Shown here: positions 15,781 through 22,882 of the stretch, piece by piece | Position numbering within the stretch: the first letter of the stretch is position 1 | Layout of the letters: the number at the start of each line of letters is the position of its first letter | From: Moraxellaceae bacterium | GTDB taxonomy: Bacteria > Pseudomonadota > Gammaproteobacteria > Pseudomonadales > Moraxellaceae | Direction: 5' to 3' | Assembly (NCBI GenBank): GCA_024234595.1 | Contig: JACKNZ010000027.1 | Span: 1-23,187 of the forward strand | Length of the DNA: 23,187 nucleotides | Translations under genes and position numbers: made by a program | Notes under the pieces: generated by a model | Database searches by the model: none | Told to the model about the DNA's origin: nothing | What the model saw: the letters and a program-made list of their open reading frames with translations, nothing else

Positions 15781-15862
15781 AAGTTTTATGATATATCGTG
15801 CAAAAAATTGCGCTATTGTCGCAAAGACCACGTTGTATTGCAGTATGTTTTGAGTTTTCTTT

Positions 15863-16204
15863 ATGCCAATCACTTTGCAAACCATTTTATTACTCATTTG
15901 CTCCAATGTGTTTATGACTTTTGCGTGGTATGGCCATCTTAAAAACTTAGCCGATAAACCTTGGTATATTGCTGCTTTGTTAAGCTGGGGTATTGCGTTC
16001 TTTGAATACCTGCTCATGGTACCTGCCAATCGCATGGGTCATAGCGTGTTATCGGTCAGTCAACTTAAAATTATCCAAGAAGTGATTACACTGAGCATTT
16101 TTGTGCCATTTGCCCTGCTGTATCTTAAAGAACCGTTCAAAATGGATTATGTTTATGCAGGATTATGTTTATTAGGCGCGGTTTATTTTATGTTTAGAGA
16201 CTAA
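15863..16204 (+). CDS. DUF486 family four-helix membrane protein (DMT superfamily)
   Basis: This 113-residue protein is nearly all membrane: helices at about 5-23, 33-52, 66-88 and 93-111. Family-defining wording is present: LLICSNVFMTFAWYGHLK near the start, ALLSWGIAFFEYLLMVPANRMGH in the middle, LSVSQLKIIQEVITLSIFVPFALLYLKEP, and an AGLCLLGAVYFMFRD ending. These proteins resemble small multidrug-resistance transporters in size and topology, but their substrate is unknown. The ribosome site is weak. It is divergent from the five-pass membrane-protein gene, with 82 bases between starts, and sits upstream of purE, separated by a hairpin with a T run. Confidence 0.87.
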   Translation: MPITLQTILLLICSNVFMTFAWYGHLKNLADKPWYIAALLSWGIAFFEYLLMVPANRMGHSVLSVSQLKIIQEVITLSIFVPFALLYLKEPFKMDYVYAGLCLLGAVYFMFRD

Positions 16205-16271
16205 TTTTTTGCACAAACACTTGGTTTAGTGCCATGATTGCGCCAAAATAGTCGGCTTTTCGCACAGTGTT

Positions 16272-16294
16272 AACCTGTTAAATACAGGTTTTTT
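16272..16294 (+). terminator. Terminator-like hairpin immediately before purE
   Basis: AACCTGT (16272-16278) and ACAGGTT (16284-16290) form a perfect 7-bp stem with a 5-nt loop and a run of T residues through 16294. It may end the DUF486 transcript. It lies only 13 nt before the purE start codon, so it could also act as an attenuator in a purE leader. A weak -10-like TTAAAT at 16278-16283 overlaps the hairpin. Confidence 0.65.
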
Positions 16295-16307
16295 AGAGAG
16301 TTAGGTA

Positions 16308-16817
16308 ATGACAGCAACAACGGCAACACCTTTGGTGGGTATTATTATGGGTTCACAATCGGATTGGGCAACCATGCAACACACCGCCGATGTGTTACGC
16401 AGCTTAGGTGTCCCTTTTGAAGCAGAAGTCGTTTCTGCCCACCGCACGCCCGATAAATTATTTGACTATGCCAAAACAGCGCGCTCGCGTGGTATTCAAG
16501 TGATTATTGCAGGGGCAGGCGGAGCAGCGCATTTACCAGGTATGTGTGCCTCACAAACCTCTTTGCCTGTGTTAGGTGTACCTGTGCAATCACAAGCACT
16601 CAATGGCTTAGACTCTTTGTTATCTATTGTACAAATGCCTGCGGGTGTGCCTGTTGCCACTTTAGCCATTGGCAAAGCAGGAGCTACCAATGCAGGTTTA
16701 TTAGCCACGCAAATTTTAGCGGCACAATATCCACAGTATTTACAAGCGATAGAAAACTTTCGTCAGCAACAAACAGACAAAGTGTTAGCTAATCCTATTC
16801 CGGGAGAGCAAGCATGA
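16308..16817 (+). CDS. purE: N5-carboxyaminoimidazole ribonucleotide mutase
   Basis: This 169-residue class I PurE moves the carboxyl group of N5-CAIR to carbon 4 to give CAIR in purine synthesis. Key motifs: GIIMGSQSDWATM (about 11-23), the catalytic-site segment VVSAHRTPDKL with His45, and GAGGAAHLPGMCASQTSLPVLGVPVQS. The length matches the bacterial octameric enzyme. The last four bases overlap purK at ATGA, indicating tight coupling with the enzyme that makes its substrate. A terminator-like hairpin sits just upstream of its weak ribosome site. Identification is secure. Confidence 0.97.
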   Translation: MTATTATPLVGIIMGSQSDWATMQHTADVLRSLGVPFEAEVVSAHRTPDKLFDYAKTARSRGIQVIIAGAGGAAHLPGMCASQTSLPVLGVPVQSQALNGLDSLLSIVQMPAGVPVATLAIGKAGATNAGLLATQILAAQYPQYLQAIENFRQQQTDKVLANPIPGEQA

Positions 16818-17920
16818 AAATTGGCATTTTTGGTGGCGGTCAGTTAGGACGAATGATGGCCTTGGCAGGTTATCCCTTTAATTTGCGCTTTAGTTTTTAT
16901 GAGTCTGCCGAAAACTGTCCTTCTGCGCCATTGGGTGAGGTGATTAGTGATAAGGTATTGGGCGCAAATAGTTTAGAAGCATTCTTAGCCAGTGCTGATG
17001 TCTTTACTTATGAGTTTGAAAATATTCCTGCTTTATTAGTCGAATATATTGCCCAACATAAACCTGTTTACCCGAGTGTCAAATCGTTGGCGGTGTCACA
17101 AAATCGTCTTAACGAAAAACAATTATTTGCCAAGCTAGGCATACCTGCGGCGGCGTATCATCAAGTGCATTCACAAGCCGACTTACAACAAGCGGTTGAC
17201 ACCTTAGGTTTACCCTTGGTGGTTAAAACCACGATGGGTGGTTATGACGGTAAAGGTCAATTTGTGATTCGTCAGACCGAGCAAGTGGCGCAAGCATGGG
17301 CAGAGTTACAGCAAGGCTTACCGCTTATTGCCGAGGCGTTTATTGATTTTGAACGAGAATTGTCAATGATTGCCGTGCGTGGTCAAGATGGCGATACTCG
17401 TTGCTATCCTCTTGCATGGAATGTTCATCATCAAGGTATTTTGTCGCATTCGGTGGTGCCTGCCCCCGATGTTGATGCGGCTACACAAGCGCAAGCCGAG
17501 CAATACATTACCTCCATTTTGCATGAATTAAATCATGTGGGAGTATTAACCCTCGAAATGTTTCAAACACCAGATGGTTTGTTTGCCAATGAAACTGCGC
17601 CAAGAGTACATAATTCAGGCCATTGGAGTATTGAAGGGGCTATTTGTTCGCAATTTGAAAATCATATGCGTGCTGTGGCAGGACTGCCTTTAGGAAGCAC
17701 CCAAGAACTAAGACCGAGTGCCATGATTAACATCATTGGCCAACATCCCAAAACGGCCGATATTTTGGCCATTCCCGAAGCGCATTTACATCTGTATGGT
17801 AAAGCAGAGCGTGTAGGTCGAAAACTTGGCCACATTACCGTCACTGCCAATGACAGCAATACCTTGCAGGTGCGAATGGCGCAAATAGCTAAGTGTTTGC
17901 CTAATCAAATGGCATTATGA
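16814..17920 (+). CDS. purK: N5-carboxyaminoimidazole ribonucleotide synthase
   Basis: This 368-residue ATP-grasp enzyme makes N5-CAIR from AIR, bicarbonate and ATP. The N-terminal Rossmann-like motif KIGIFGGGQLGRMMALAGY, the ATP-loop GGYDGKGQ at 142-149, EAFIDFERELSMIAVR and the catalytic NETAPRVHNSGHWSIEGA are all in place. The start codon is within the ATGA overlap with purE, and GGGAGAG lies just upstream inside purE. No terminator is evident directly after the stop; a small hairpin (TTAGAT 17941-17946 with ATCTAA 17953-17958) is the nearest structure. Confidence 0.97.
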   Translation: MKIGIFGGGQLGRMMALAGYPFNLRFSFYESAENCPSAPLGEVISDKVLGANSLEAFLASADVFTYEFENIPALLVEYIAQHKPVYPSVKSLAVSQNRLNEKQLFAKLGIPAAAYHQVHSQADLQQAVDTLGLPLVVKTTMGGYDGKGQFVIRQTEQVAQAWAELQQGLPLIAEAFIDFERELSMIAVRGQDGDTRCYPLAWNVHHQGILSHSVVPAPDVDAATQAQAEQYITSILHELNHVGVLTLEMFQTPDGLFANETAPRVHNSGHWSIEGAICSQFENHMRAVAGLPLGSTQELRPSAMINIIGQHPKTADILAIPEAHLHLYGKAERVGRKLGHITVTANDSNTLQVRMAQIAKCLPNQMAL

Positions 17921-18145
17921 CGTCTTTTAACTGTTTTAAATTAGATTGTGTTATCTAAAGTTAAGATTTCTTAGAAAAAAACTCTATTGTTGTCTGAATG
18001 TAGAACAATGGTTGAGGTTTGTGTTATGGCTAGCTCTTATAATTGCACTCAAGAACAGTTTGTAGATTAACTCTCAATCTGTAGTGAAGGAATTGTGCAT
18101 CTTGCACATCCTACAAAGGGCGTATTAACAATTTTGGAGATAGTC
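17921..18145 (+). promoter_or_regulatory. Leader/promoter region of the phasin gene with several inverted repeats
   Basis: The 225 bases between purK and the phasin gene hold four short inverted repeats: TTAGAT/ATCTAA (17941-17958), ATTGTT/AACAAT (17986-18009), AGATT/AATCT (18064-18080) and TGTGCA/TGCACA (18094-18108). A perfect TATAAT lies at 18038-18043; the best upstream partner is TTGAGG at 18012-18017 with a long 20-bp spacer, so the -35 is uncertain. Transcription from it would leave a leader of about 95 nt before the phasin ATG. Confidence 0.45.
18026..18070 (+). CDS. Possible 14-codon leader peptide upstream of the phasin gene
   Basis: ATG 18026 to TAA 18068-18070 encodes MASSYNCTQEQFVD. 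GAGG at 18014-18017 lies 8 nt before the ATG, acceptable as a ribosome site. The TQEQF wording resembles the start of many phasins (TPEQF-like), so it may be a remnant or a duplicated phasin N-terminus; it is out of frame with the phasin gene. It would not be translated if transcription starts from the TATAAT at 18038, so the two readings exclude each other. Confidence 0.25.
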   Translation: MASSYNCTQEQFVD

Positions 18146-18490
18146 ATGGGCGAGTTAAAAGACGTTGCAGCAGAAACTCAAGCTGAAGTTAAATTTGCTG
18201 ATCGTGTAAAAGAATTGGGCAATCAAGTTTCATTAGCAGGTTTAGGCGTTGTGTCTAAAGTTGAAGAAGTTGTTGCTAAAGTTGAAGAAGAAGGTCAAAA
18301 GCAATTAGACAAATTAGTTGCTGCTGGTCAAGCTGCTCGTGGTGAGCAAGCTGCTAATGACAAAAAAGTTGTCTTGGTTGCTGTTGGTTTAGTAGAAACT
18401 TTAAAAGTTGAAGCAGACAAAATTAAAGTTGAAGCCGAAAAATTATTTGGCGACTTAGTTGCTGCTGGTGAAAAGCGTAAAGCTGCTTAA
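18146..18490 (+). CDS. Phasin-family (PhaF/PhaI-like) granule-associated protein
   Basis: This 114-residue, almost wholly helical protein is rich in Ala, Val, Lys and Glu, with no membrane segment. NQVSLAGLGVVSKVEE and EEGQKQLDKLVAAGQAAR match the core of PhaF/PhaI-type phasins, which coat polyhydroxyalkanoate granules. The ending EAEKLFGDLVAAGEKRKAA is a second, shorter copy of the LVAAG segment. The start at 18146 (MGELKDVAAE) has TTGGAGA just before it; a frame opening at 18095 lacks a site. Codon use is strongly biased (GTT, GCT, GAA, AAA), implying high expression. No PHA synthase or depolymerase is nearby. A cluster of hairpins and a strong terminator follow. It could also be a general stress-type helical protein, but the motif match favours phasin. 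Confidence 0.75.
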   Translation: MGELKDVAAETQAEVKFADRVKELGNQVSLAGLGVVSKVEEVVAKVEEEGQKQLDKLVAAGQAARGEQAANDKKVVLVAVGLVETLKVEADKIKVEAEKLFGDLVAAGEKRKAA

Positions 18491-18499
18491 TGCAATTAT

Positions 18500-18579
18500 C
18501 TAAATAGAGATACAAAAGCTATTTAGGTGTTGTGTTAATTTTGAACAGTTTTGCTGTTCTTCAAAAGAACCCTCTTTTG
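18500..18579 (+). other. Three consecutive hairpins in the phasin 3' untranslated region
   Basis: Perfect stems follow one another behind the stop codon: CTAAATA/TATTTAG (18500-18506 with 18520-18526), GAACAG/CTGTTC (18543-18548 with 18554-18559) and CAAAAGA/TCTTTTG (18562-18568 with 18573-18579). They run straight into the terminator stem. Such stacked stems could protect the messenger from 3' exonucleases or be released as a small RNA; neither is shown. Confidence 0.5.
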
Positions 18580-18606
18580 GGGTGGCACCTCGCCACCCTT
18601 TTTTTG
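18580..18606 (+). terminator. Strong intrinsic terminator of the phasin gene
   Basis: GGGTGGC (18580-18586) pairs with GCCACCC (18592-18598) around a 5-nt loop, followed by seven T residues before GTG. A classic rho-independent terminator. Confidence 0.9.
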
Positions 18607-19024
18607 TGTCAAAATTTACAAAAGACTTGTTAAAAACGTGAAATAACTACATCATTTATTCATAATATAGGCAATTAGTGTACAAAATAAACAGACAGTT
18701 AATGAGATTAAACAGTAAAATGACTGTAAAACAAATTGTCTATGATAATTGTATTTAATAATAAGGCTTCGCTTTTCGGTTTTAGTTAACACTTCGAGTG
18801 AACTAATTTGGGTTCTTCTTGATTCGAAGAAAAACCTCGGTGAGTTTTTTACTGTACCGCGATGAGTTTAAGTCTTAATAGTTAATGATTATAATTTGCA
18901 TATTTCATCAAAGTTGAACGCAGCGAGTCATGACGAATCGCTGCTTGTCAATTTGTTATATGTGATTTTATCAGCACTTAAAAAAGTGTGATGACTTCCA
19001 AAAACCAGAGACGAAGGGTATACC
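18607..19024. other. Gene-free stretch of 418 bases with structured segment
   Basis: No credible gene is seen. 18607-18760 is A/T-rich. From about 18765 the composition changes and three good stems appear: TTAGTT..CACT / AGTG..AACTAA (18782-18806, with a 2-nt bulge), GGTTcTTCTT / AAGAAaAACC (18811-18836, one mismatch) and TTGA..GCAGCGA / TCGCTGC..TCAA (18914-18951), the last with a GTCATGAC palindrome in its loop. A weak CACTT/AAGTG stem is near 18975. GAAGGGT before ATG 19025 is the ribosome site of the next gene. The region could be the long leader of the solute-binding protein gene or a separate non-coding RNA. Confidence 0.4.
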
Positions 19025-20029
19025 ATGAAAAAAACTAACATGTTAGCTGCCGCAGTTGTAACGGCAAGTGTTGCTTTAAGCACAGCCGCACACGCAGCCA
19101 AACAAACCGTATGTGTATTTGACCTTTTAGGTACAGGCGGTGACGTCTATGCCATGATGAAGGACTATTCTTTAGCTGCCGCTAAATGGGGTGCAGATAT
19201 TACATTAAAGCCTTATACCGATGAACGTATTGCCGCCGAAGATTTTAAAGCAGGTCAATGTGATGGTGTGAGTTTAACGGGTTTACGTGGTCGTCAATTT
19301 AATACTTTTACAGGCAGTATTGACTCTATCGGTGCAATCACAACTTATGCTCAAATGAAAGATGTGTTGACATTGTTAAGCAACCCCAAAATGGGTCCTT
19401 ATATGGCCAGTGGGGCTTACGAAGTAGTTGGTGTTATGCCTTTAGGTGCAGGCTATTTGTTAGTAAATGACCGCGCTATTAACAACTTATCTAAAGTGTC
19501 TGGCAAAAAAATTGCTGTATTAGACTATGATAAGTCTCAAGCCAAAATGGTTCAAAAAATCGGTGCACAACCTGTTGCATCTGATATTACCAACTTTGCA
19601 GGTAAGTTTAATAACGGTCAGGTGGATATTGTGGCTGCACCAGCAGTTGCCATCAAACCTTTAGAGTTATACAAAGGTTTAGGTACTAAAGGTGCTATTG
19701 TACGTTTCCCCATCGTACAAATCACAGGCAATATCATCATCAATCCTAAAAAGTTCCCTGATGGTTTTGGTCAAAAAAGCCGCGAATATGTAGCCACTCA
19801 AACAGATAAAGCCTTCAAAACAATCGAAAAAACTGAGCGTGATGTTCCTGCTAAATATTGGATGGACGTTGCAGAAGCAGACAAACCTGGTTATATCAAG
19901 TTAATGCGCGAATCACGTATTGCCTTGGCTGCTGACGGTATCTATGACAAAAAGATGCTTAGCTTGCTCAAGCGTGTACGTTGCAAACACGACCCAGCCA
20001 GCTTTGAGTGTGCTTTAAAAGACGAATAA
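19025..20029 (+). CDS. Periplasmic putative solute-binding protein (DUF6091-like)
   Basis: This 334-residue exported protein has a clear signal peptide: basic MKKTNM, a hydrophobic stretch to about residue 20, and cleavage after AAHAA. The mature part begins KQTVCVFDLLGTGGDVYAMMKDYSLAAAKWG and reads like a TRAP- or ABC-type binding protein: PLGAGYLLVNDRAINNLSKVSGKKIAVLDYDKSQ, then NNGQVDIVAAPAVAIKPLELYKGLGTKGAIVRFP. Four cysteines remain after processing (in TVCVF, GQCDG, RCKHD and FECAL), which could form two disulfides. I recognise it as the putative solute-binding proteins of Acinetobacter and Pseudomonas; the ligand is unknown. No permease or ATPase gene is adjacent. Codon use suggests good expression. 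A terminator follows closely. Confidence 0.78.
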   Translation: MKKTNMLAAAVVTASVALSTAAHAAKQTVCVFDLLGTGGDVYAMMKDYSLAAAKWGADITLKPYTDERIAAEDFKAGQCDGVSLTGLRGRQFNTFTGSIDSIGAITTYAQMKDVLTLLSNPKMGPYMASGAYEVVGVMPLGAGYLLVNDRAINNLSKVSGKKIAVLDYDKSQAKMVQKIGAQPVASDITNFAGKFNNGQVDIVAAPAVAIKPLELYKGLGTKGAIVRFPIVQITGNIIINPKKFPDGFGQKSREYVATQTDKAFKTIEKTERDVPAKYWMDVAEADKPGYIKLMRESRIALAADGIYDKKMLSLLKRVRCKHDPASFECALKDE

Positions 20030-20057
20030 TCTAACAAGCTCGCTTATTAGTTGCTAA

Positions 20058-20087
20058 AAGCTCAGCTTCGGCTGGGCTTTTTGTTTT
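20058..20087 (+). terminator. Intrinsic terminator of the solute-binding protein gene
   Basis: AAGCTCAGC (20058-20066) pairs with GCTGGGCTT (20071-20079) through a TTCG tetraloop with one G-T pair, followed by a T-rich tract. Strong and well placed. Confidence 0.9.
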
Positions 20088-20097
20088 TGGATATTCA

Positions 20098-20126
20098 TTG
20101 ACTCAATCTAGCAATCCTTAGATAAT
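20098..20126 (+). promoter_or_regulatory. Sigma-70 promoter of erpA
   Basis: TTGACT (20098-20103) and GATAAT (20121-20126) are spaced by 17 bp. The start point would be near 20133, leaving about 36 nt before ATG 20169, with GAGGCGA as ribosome site. I see no sound IscR-box match. Confidence 0.75.
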
Positions 20127-20168
20127 ACTTTAGTGATTTAGTCAACTACAAAGTATAGAGGCGACATA

Positions 20169-20507
20169 ATGTCTGATGCTCAAGGCATGATTTTAACAGA
20201 CCGTGCGGCGGCCAAAGTGCGCAAATTGCGTGAAGGCGAATCGAATCCTAATCTAAAATTGCGTGTCTATATCACGGGTGGCGGTTGTTCGGGGTTTTCT
20301 TATGGCTTTACTTTTGATGAAAACAGCAACGACACCGACTCCATCTTTCAAAATGAAGATGTCACCATGTTGGTTGACTCTCTGAGCTTTCAATATTTGG
20401 TTGGCTCAGAGGTCGATTATGTTGAAGGCTTAGAAGGCTCACGGTTTGTGATTAAAAACCCAAATGCAACGACAACCTGTGGTTGTGGTTCTTCGTTCTC
20501 GATTTAA
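20169..20507 (+). CDS. erpA: Iron-sulfur cluster insertion protein ErpA
   Basis: This 112-residue A-type carrier delivers [4Fe-4S] or [2Fe-2S] clusters to target proteins, including those of isoprenoid synthesis and respiration. The three cluster cysteines are present: Cys40 in GGGCSGFSYGF and Cys104/Cys106 in TTTCGCGSSFSI. LTDRAAAKVRKLREGE at the start and VDSLSFQYLVGSEVDYVEGLEGSRFVIKNPNA are typical of ErpA rather than IscA. It has its own promoter. The stop codon overlaps the anmK stop codon on the other strand (TTTAA at 20503-20507), leaving no intergenic space. The context erpA-anmK-tyrS-rRNA matches Pseudomonas. Confidence 0.95.
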   Translation: MSDAQGMILTDRAAAKVRKLREGESNPNLKLRVYITGGGCSGFSYGFTFDENSNDTDSIFQNEDVTMLVDSLSFQYLVGSEVDYVEGLEGSRFVIKNPNATTTCGCGSSFSI

Positions 20508-21610
20508 GCTTGGTAAATCCCTCCCAAAATCCGCCTTCCTGCTGCACCCGTTACTGCAGGAAGGTTGCCACTTAAACCTTCCATTGTTTGTTTAGCTAAC
20601 CATGCAAAGGCGGTTGCTTCAATCCAAGTTGGTGCAATAGCAATGGTCTCAGTTGATAATAGGCGATAGTTAGGTAGCTTTTGAGCTAAAGACTGCCATA
20701 GAGCGTGGTTGTAAGCACCTCCACCACACAAAAATAACTCACCCTCTGCAAAAGCTAAGGCGTTGATTTCTTGTGCAACCGAAATTGCTGTCAGCTCTAA
20801 TAGTGTTGCTTGTACGTCTTGTGCCTGATATTCAGCTTTAATATAAGGTAAAAGCCAATCTAAATGAAAATCTTCTCTGCCTGTGCTTTTGGGAGCTTTT
20901 TTGGCAAAGAAGGGGTGCAACAGCAATTGTTCCAGTAAAGAGGGAATAATGTTTCCACTTGCTGCCCATACGCCATTTTTATCATAAGATTGCTGCAAAT
21001 GTCGCCAGCACCACGCGTCCATCAAGACATTGGCAGGGCCCGTATCATAACCGTACACAATTTGTGTAGTATCGGCTGGCAGCACCGTAATGTTCGCCAT
21101 ACCGCCCAAATTAAGTACCACCCGATTAACAGCATCACTGTGTAATAAAGCCTCGTGAAAGGCAGGTACTAAAGGCGCACCTTGTCCCCCTGCGGCAACA
21201 TCACGCCTTCTAAAGTCTGCAACCACTGTAATACCTGTTAGCTCTGCGATGATATTGGGGTCAGCAATTTGTAAGGTAAAAGGGGGAGTAAGATATGGAC
21301 GATGGCGAATTGTTTGACCGTGACTGCCTATTGCTGTGATTTGAGTGGCATTTAATTGTAGTTTCTCTCGTAATTGATTGGCACATTGTGCAAATAGCTG
21401 CGCAATTTCGACATCAACTCGTCCCAAACTTTCAATTTCATTATCACTGGGTTGCGTTAATGCTAAAATATCAGCACGAAGTTGTGCGGTTAACGCCAAA
21501 GAATGTGTTCCTAATAGCTTCATTTGTTCATCGCTATCAAAAGAGATTGCTACCGCATCAACCGCATCTAAACTTGTTCCTGACATAAGCCCCAAAAAAA
21601 TTTTATTCAT
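20504..21610 (-). CDS. anmK: Anhydro-N-acetylmuramic acid kinase
   Basis: This protein (368 residues from ATG 21610) phosphorylates and opens 1,6-anhydro-MurNAc released by cell-wall turnover, giving MurNAc-6-phosphate for recycling. The start is set at MNKIFLGLMSGTSLDAVDAV because AAAGAGA lies just upstream; ten more codons are open but unlike the family. GLMSGTSLD is the phosphate-binding opening. IGSHGQTIRHRP, GMANITVLP, GYDTGPANVLMD and LFLCGGGAYNHAL follow in order, and the length fits (about 365-375). Together with mpl elsewhere in the window it shows that this organism recycles murein. It converges on erpA with overlapping stops and diverges from tyrS. No M23 peptidase lies between anmK and tyrS, unlike Pseudomonas aeruginosa. 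Confidence 0.95.
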   Translation of the reverse strand: MNKIFLGLMSGTSLDAVDAVAISFDSDEQMKLLGTHSLALTAQLRADILALTQPSDNEIESLGRVDVEIAQLFAQCANQLREKLQLNATQITAIGSHGQTIRHRPYLTPPFTLQIADPNIIAELTGITVVADFRRRDVAAGGQGAPLVPAFHEALLHSDAVNRVVLNLGGMANITVLPADTTQIVYGYDTGPANVLMDAWCWRHLQQSYDKNGVWAASGNIIPSLLEQLLLHPFFAKKAPKSTGREDFHLDWLLPYIKAEYQAQDVQATLLELTAISVAQEINALAFAEGELFLCGGGAYNHALWQSLAQKLPNYRLLSTETIAIAPTWIEATAFAWLAKQTMEGLSGNLPAVTGAAGRRILGGIYQA

Positions 21611-21669
21611 AGACAATTTCTCTTTAAAATAGCGCATCATTTTATACTGATAAGAAGCGTAGCAAAAAC

Positions 21670-22875
21670 ATGATGACAGCAGAACAGCAACTTGAGCTTA
21701 TCAAGCGTGGAACAGAAGAAATTATTCAAGAAGCTGAGCTATTAGCCAAGCTTAAAGAGGGGCGTCCCTTAAAAATTAAAGCAGGCTTTGATCCAACAGC
21801 TCCAGATTTACATTTAGGACATACTGTTCTTATCAACAAACTAAAAGTCTTTCAAGATTTAGGGCATGAAGTATTTTTTCTCATTGGTGACTTTACAGGC
21901 ATGATTGGTGATCCCACAGGCAAAAATGTCACTCGCAAGCCGCTTACTCAAGAGCAAGTCAAAGAAAACGCTAAAAGCTACCAAGAGCAAGTCTTTAAAA
22001 TTTTAGACCCACAAAAAACAAGAGTCGTGTTTAATTCCGAATGGATGGGGCAAAAAACAGCAGCTGATATGATTCAGCTTGCGGCACAATATACGGTAAC
22101 GCGTATGATGGAGCGTGATGACTTTTCCAAACGCTTTGCCAATCAGCAATCCATTGCTATTCATGAATTTTTATATCCACTCATACAAGGGTATGACTCG
22201 GTAGCCCTCGAAGCGGATGTAGAACTAGGCGGTACTGACCAAAAGTTTAATTTACTCATGGGGCGTACCTTGCAAAGCCGATATGGACAATCTGCACAAA
22301 TTTGTCTCACTGTGCCAATTTTAGAGGGTTTAGATGGCGTACAAAAAATGTCTAAATCGTTGGGGAATTATATTGGCGTGAGTGATAGCGCAGGCGAAAT
22401 GTACCAAAAAATACTGTCTATGCCTGATAGCCTCATTCCGCGTTATTTTGAACTCCTAAGTTTTAAAAGTATGAGCGAGGTTAATCAGTTATTACAAGAC
22501 ATAGCAACTGGTCGTAACCCTCAAGAAGTTAAAAAGATTTTAGCGGAAGAAATTATTACCCGTTTTCATAGCTCAGAAGCGGCAGCCAATGCCCATAAAG
22601 CCGCGGGCAATAGTCTAGCGTATGGCGAAATTCCTGAAGATGCGCCCGATGTCACGATTAAAATAGAACAAGACGTCATAGATTTACCCATCAGTGCAGT
22701 ATTAAATAGGGCAGGGCTGGTTAAAAATGCTGCAGGGGCTAAAGATGTATTGTCAAGAGGTGTGGTTTTTGTTGAAGGCCAGCAAGTTGCTTCTGATTAT
22801 CGCTTGGCAGTTGGTCAAACAAAAGTGATTCAAGCTGGTAAAAAAGCCATTGCCAAAGTCACATTAAGCTATTGA
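21670..22875 (+). CDS. tyrS: Tyrosyl-tRNA synthetase (TyrZ-like type)
   Basis: This 401-residue class I synthetase charges tRNA-Tyr. HLGH at 48-51 and KMSKS at 226-230 are the ATP-site signatures. KAGFDPTAPDLHLGHTVLINKL, IGDFTGMIGDPTGKN and ELGGTDQKFNLLMGR are strongly conserved, and an S4-type RNA-binding domain covers about 335-398 (AVLNRAGLVKNAAGAKDVLSRGVVFVEGQ). The sequence follows the Pseudomonas TyrZ group, which is likewise encoded just before an rRNA operon. Two ATGs stand in tandem (21670 and 21673); AAGAAG at 21652-21657 is nearer the first, but spacing is long for both. No standard terminator follows, only inverted repeats. Confidence 0.95.
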   Translation: MMTAEQQLELIKRGTEEIIQEAELLAKLKEGRPLKIKAGFDPTAPDLHLGHTVLINKLKVFQDLGHEVFFLIGDFTGMIGDPTGKNVTRKPLTQEQVKENAKSYQEQVFKILDPQKTRVVFNSEWMGQKTAADMIQLAAQYTVTRMMERDDFSKRFANQQSIAIHEFLYPLIQGYDSVALEADVELGGTDQKFNLLMGRTLQSRYGQSAQICLTVPILEGLDGVQKMSKSLGNYIGVSDSAGEMYQKILSMPDSLIPRYFELLSFKSMSEVNQLLQDIATGRNPQEVKKILAEEIITRFHSSEAAANAHKAAGNSLAYGEIPEDAPDVTIKIEQDVIDLPISAVLNRAGLVKNAAGAKDVLSRGVVFVEGQQVASDYRLAVGQTKVIQAGKKAIAKVTLSY

Positions 22876-22882
22876 TAGATCA

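Noticed and set aside
15781..16035. Upstream extension of the five-pass membrane-protein frame on the minus strand
   Set aside because: It runs antisense through the start of the DUF486 gene, is not hydrophobic like the rest, and has no ribosome site. The protein more plausibly starts at 15780.
17921..18490. Phasin gene split by a frameshift, with its N-terminus at 18026
   Set aside because: The 14-codon piece ends in TAA and is followed by non-phasin wording, whereas the gene at 18146 has its own strong ribosome site and a complete, biased-codon frame. A leader peptide or remnant is the safer reading.
20100..20168. Possible IscR operator upstream of erpA
   Set aside because: GACT-like and AGT-like pieces occur, but not at the spacing of the type 1 IscR consensus on either strand.
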